Of a stretch of 64,000 nucleotides of DNA, positions 61,845 to 64,000 are shown in pieces. Each line of letters starts with the position of its first letter. Within the stretch, counting starts at the first letter, position 1. Where the stretch lies: assembly GCA_963828405.1 (NCBI GenBank), contig CAWHEG010000031.1:2604001-2668000 (forward strand). Direction: 5' to 3'. The notes below the pieces were generated by a model, which worked only from the letters and a program-made list of their open reading frames with translations, was not told where the DNA came from and did no database searches. Position numbers and translations under genes: made by a program. This DNA comes from JANMJD01 sp963828405 (GTDB taxonomy: Bacteria; Actinomycetota; Acidimicrobiia; Acidimicrobiales; Ilumatobacteraceae).

Positions 61845-63035
61845 AGCTCGGATCGCTGCGGCGCAAGCTGGCCGTCCTGTTCGGCCTGATCACCGCGGTG
61901 ATGGCCCTGTCGCCGCTGATGCTGTGGAACACCGTGCAGCGCGGCCGGATCGGCGACGACGTCGAGCGATCCCTGGAACTCCAGATGCAGCAGGTGCATC
62001 TGGCCGAACTGCGCGACACCCCCGGTGAACTCGACTTCCCGGCGTGGTACGTCATCGCCGCCCGATGCGGGCGGCGAGCAGGCGTTGTCGTCGAGCCCGG
62101 CCATCGAGGGACTGCCGCTGCAGCGGTGGCTGACCGAGTCGGGGGGCCGACCGTCGTTCCGGGAGGTGACGCTCGACGGCGACGAGCGCTATCTGGGCTA
62201 CGTCGTGCCGAGGTCCGACGACGAGGGCTGGGTCACCGTCGTCGGTTCCGCCGATCGTGACCACCGTCTCGCCGACCTGCGGCTGCGCACCACCCTGCTG
62301 GCCGTGGGGATCGTGGTCGCCGGGGTGCTGCTCGGGTGGTACGTCGCGGGCCTGGCCCTCGGTCCCGCCCGCCGTGCGATGGCCGACCAGCAGGGCTTCC
62401 TGGCCGACGCCGCCCACGAGATGCGCACGCCGTTGGCCGTGATCCTCGCCTCGGGGAGCCAGGCGTTGGCCAAGCCGCGCACCACCGAGGAGTACGTGCG
62501 CTCGTTGTCCGAGATCCGCTCGGCCGCCGAGCGGGCATCGGCCGGCGTCAACGAGATGCTCGATCTGGTCCGTTTCGAGTCGGGTCAGGCGATACCGCGG
62601 CTCGCGCCGCTCCGGCTCGATCTGCTGGCCGAGGAGGTCGCCTCGTCGGTGCGTTCGGACTCGGGCGAGGTCGTCGCCAATCCCGCCGCACCCTTGGTCG
62701 TCGAGGCCGACATGGCGCTTCTCCGCCAGGCGCTCGACAACCTGGTGCGCAACGCCATCCGGCGCGCCGAACACGTCGAGATCGTCGCCGCCGCCGTCGA
62801 CCGCCAGGCCGTGCTCGACGTGCTCGACGACGGGCCGGGATTCGATCCCCAGATCCTGCCCCGGGTCTTCGAGCGCTACCAGCGCGGTGATCGGCGCGGT
62901 GACGCCGGGATGGGCCTGGCCATCGTCAGGGCGATCGTCACCGCCCACGGCGGCACCGTCGAGGCGGCCAACCGGGTCGAGGGTGGCGCCAGGGTGCGGA
63001 TCACCCTGCCGCTCAGCCGCAGCCTGCCCGCCTGA
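61841..63035 (+). CDS. Sensor histidine kinase (one frameshift)
   Basis: Membrane sensor kinase of about 397 aa. A first helix (KLAVLFGLITAVMALSPLML) and a second (TTLLAVGIVVAGVLLGWYVA) enclose an extracytoplasmic domain of about 110 aa. The HisKA motif is FLADAAHEMRTPLAVILASG with the phospho-accepting His. The ATPase domain shows LLRQALDNLVRNAIRRAEHV (N-box), DVLDDGPGFDPQILPRVFER and RRGDAGMGLAIVRAIVTAHG. An extra base near 62062 breaks the frame inside the sensor domain (before DAGGEQALSS) and looks like an error. No clear HAMP domain is seen; the second helix leads almost directly into HisKA. Confidence 0.9.
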
Positions 63036-63107
63036 TCGAGTCCACGGGACCTGCCCGAACGACGTGCACGGCGTCCACGGTGACCGGCGACAGCCAACTG
63101 AGCCCGG

Positions 63108-63347
63108 TCAGTCCAGCAGGACCCGGTCGGTGTGCGTGTCGCGCCGCAACGTGAACCAACGCCGGCAGCCTCCGGCGTGGAACCAGCGCTCGACGGTCTC
63201 GCCGTCGGGGTTGTCGTAGAGCCAGACGTGATGGATGTTGCGTTCGGCGGGGTCGGTGACATCGTCGGGGATGCGGGGCATCTCGCCGCCGAAGGTCAGC
63301 TCCTCGGTGGATCGGGGGCCGCAGTTCGGGCAGGTGTAGGCGGCCAT
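63108..63347 (-). CDS. soxD: Sarcosine oxidase delta subunit
   Basis: Small subunit of heterotetrameric sarcosine oxidase, 79 aa. It begins AAYTCPNCGPRSTEELTFGG with two of the zinc-binding Cys residues. It continues NIHHVWLYDNPDGETVERWF and HAGGCRRWFTLRRDTHTD, all standard for SoxD. Its ATG overlaps the soxB stop (ATGA). The usual next genes, soxA and soxG, are not downstream: the reading ends at 63108 and the convergent histidine kinase follows after 72 nt. Confidence 0.9.
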   Translation of the reverse strand: MAAYTCPNCGPRSTEELTFGGEMPRIPDDVTDPAERNIHHVWLYDNPDGETVERWFHAGGCRRWFTLRRDTHTDRVLLD

Positions 63348-64000
63348 CAGCGGGTCCCCGTCGATCCGGCGTCGGCGAGCACGTGGTCGCGGGCGAAGCG
63401 GTCGAGTCCGAAGGCCTCGATCAGGGCGGGGGTTCTCCCGGTGGCGACCAGTTCGGCCATCTGTTCGCCGCCCGCCGGGATGCCCTTGAACCCCCACGTG
63501 CCCCACCCTGTGGTGATCAGGAAGCCGTCGATGCCGGTGAACCCGATGATCGGGGAGAAGTCCGAGGAGACGTCGCAGATCCCGGTCCACTGGCGCAGCA
63601 CCCGCAGGTTGGCCATGAAGGGCAGGTGCTTGATCATCTTCGAGGCCACCGACTGCAGGTTCTGGTACGACGACTGGCGCGAGTAGCTCGGCTGGGGTTC
63701 GAATTCGGCGCCCATCAGCATTTGGCCGCGCGCCGTCTGCGAGACGTAGGTGCGCAGCTCCGACGAGCTGACGATCGGGCCGAGATCCTGGGCGAAGGCG
63801 TTGGTCACATAGGCCTGCAACGGGTACGTCCGCACCGGCAGGCGAAGTCCGGCCCAACCCGCGACGGTCGTCGCCCAGCCGCCGACGGCCGAGACGACCG
63901 TGCCTGCCGAGATCGTGCCGCCGGGGGTGACCACCCCGGTCACCCGGTCGCCGTCGCGCACCAGACCGGTGACCGGCGTGTTCTGCAGCACGTGGACACC
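63347..64000 (-). CDS. soxB: Sarcosine oxidase beta subunit (5' part outside window)
   Basis: The last 217 residues of the FAD/FMN-binding beta subunit, with the start beyond the right edge. It shows LQNTPVTGLVRDGDRVTGVV, VVSAVGGWATTVAGWAGLRL, ARGQMLMGAEFEPQPSYSRQ, RQWTGICDVSSDFSPIIGFT and the C-terminal FAD block LITTGWGTWGFKGIPAGGEQ. The complex demethylates sarcosine to glycine, giving H2O2 and 5,10-methylene-tetrahydrofolate. It is coupled to soxD. This fits the two FAD-GcvT dehydrogenases at 32-37 kb as parts of a betaine-dimethylglycine-sarcosine route. Confidence 0.9.
   Translation of the reverse strand, partial: GVHVLQNTPVTGLVRDGDRVTGVVTPGGTISAGTVVSAVGGWATTVAGWAGLRLPVRTYPLQAYVTNAFAQDLGPIVSSSELRTYVSQTARGQMLMGAEFEPQPSYSRQSSYQNLQSVASKMIKHLPFMANLRVLRQWTGICDVSSDFSPIIGFTGIDGFLITTGWGTWGFKGIPAGGEQMAELVATGRTPALIEAFGLDRFARDHVLADAGSTGTR

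Overview
The window is about 70% GC with tightly packed genes. It most likely comes from the chromosome of a free-living actinomycete, probably of the class Acidimicrobiia or a close relative. This is an inference from gene content: CarD, a BldD with its c-di-GMP motif, the order hrcA-dnaJ-rsmE, a secA-prfB-ftsEX block, an F420-type (DUF385) reductase, a secreted protein built of RILDTR-type repeats, and many acyl-CoA and methylamine genes. There is one tRNA (Val-GAC). I found no rRNA, CRISPR array, prophage or insertion sequence.

Layout. 1-6.4 kb is a sulfur-flavoured block: TusE/DsrC-like and DsrE-like sulfur-relay proteins, an FAD amine oxidase-like protein, a class V aminotransferase, a YeiH-type exporter, a TSUP exporter and DUF1634. 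6.4-10.2 kb holds an enoyl-CoA hydratase, an unknown five-helix membrane protein with a His-rich exported part, and an agmatinase. 10.3-25.9 kb is housekeeping: carD, a glutamine synthetase, comF, secA, prfB, ftsEX, an enoyl-CoA hydratase, photolyase, hrcA-dnaJ-rsmE, bldD, hemW and tRNA-Val. 26-37.3 kb looks like a locus for methylated amines: a SAM methyltransferase coupled to an MttB-family methyltransferase without pyrrolysine, a divergent GcvA-like LysR regulator, a 2-oxoglutarate oxygenase, an acyltransferase, an XRE-cupin regulator, and two divergent FAD-GcvT fusion dehydrogenases that share a promoter region containing an inverted repeat.

37.4-45.5 kb carries a secreted repeat protein and then four translationally coupled genes read as HerA-like ATPase, SbcD (Mre11), SbcC (Rad50) and a NurA-like nuclease. 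This is the archaeal type of DNA end-resection module in a bacterium and is the most interesting feature of the window. 45.3-64 kb is mixed metabolism and export: an aminoglycoside phosphotransferase-like kinase, an SGNH hydrolase, a secreted M14 carboxypeptidase, an acyl-CoA dehydrogenase, an M81 (MlrC) peptidase, icd with a palindromic operator, a HAD hydrolase, a phosphotransfer mobile-domain protein, an acyl-CoA ligase, a quinone oxidoreductase, an F420-type reductase, a DUF1501/DUF1800 pair, a two-component system, and soxD plus the 3' part of soxB at the right edge.

Caution on sequence quality. At least nine genes are interrupted by single-base indels in otherwise well-conserved reading frames, nearly all of them insertions. 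Eleven of about 21 fall in carD and the glutamine synthetase gene. They look like assembly or sequencing errors rather than decay. They create false features, such as an apparent DnaJ-RsmE fusion.
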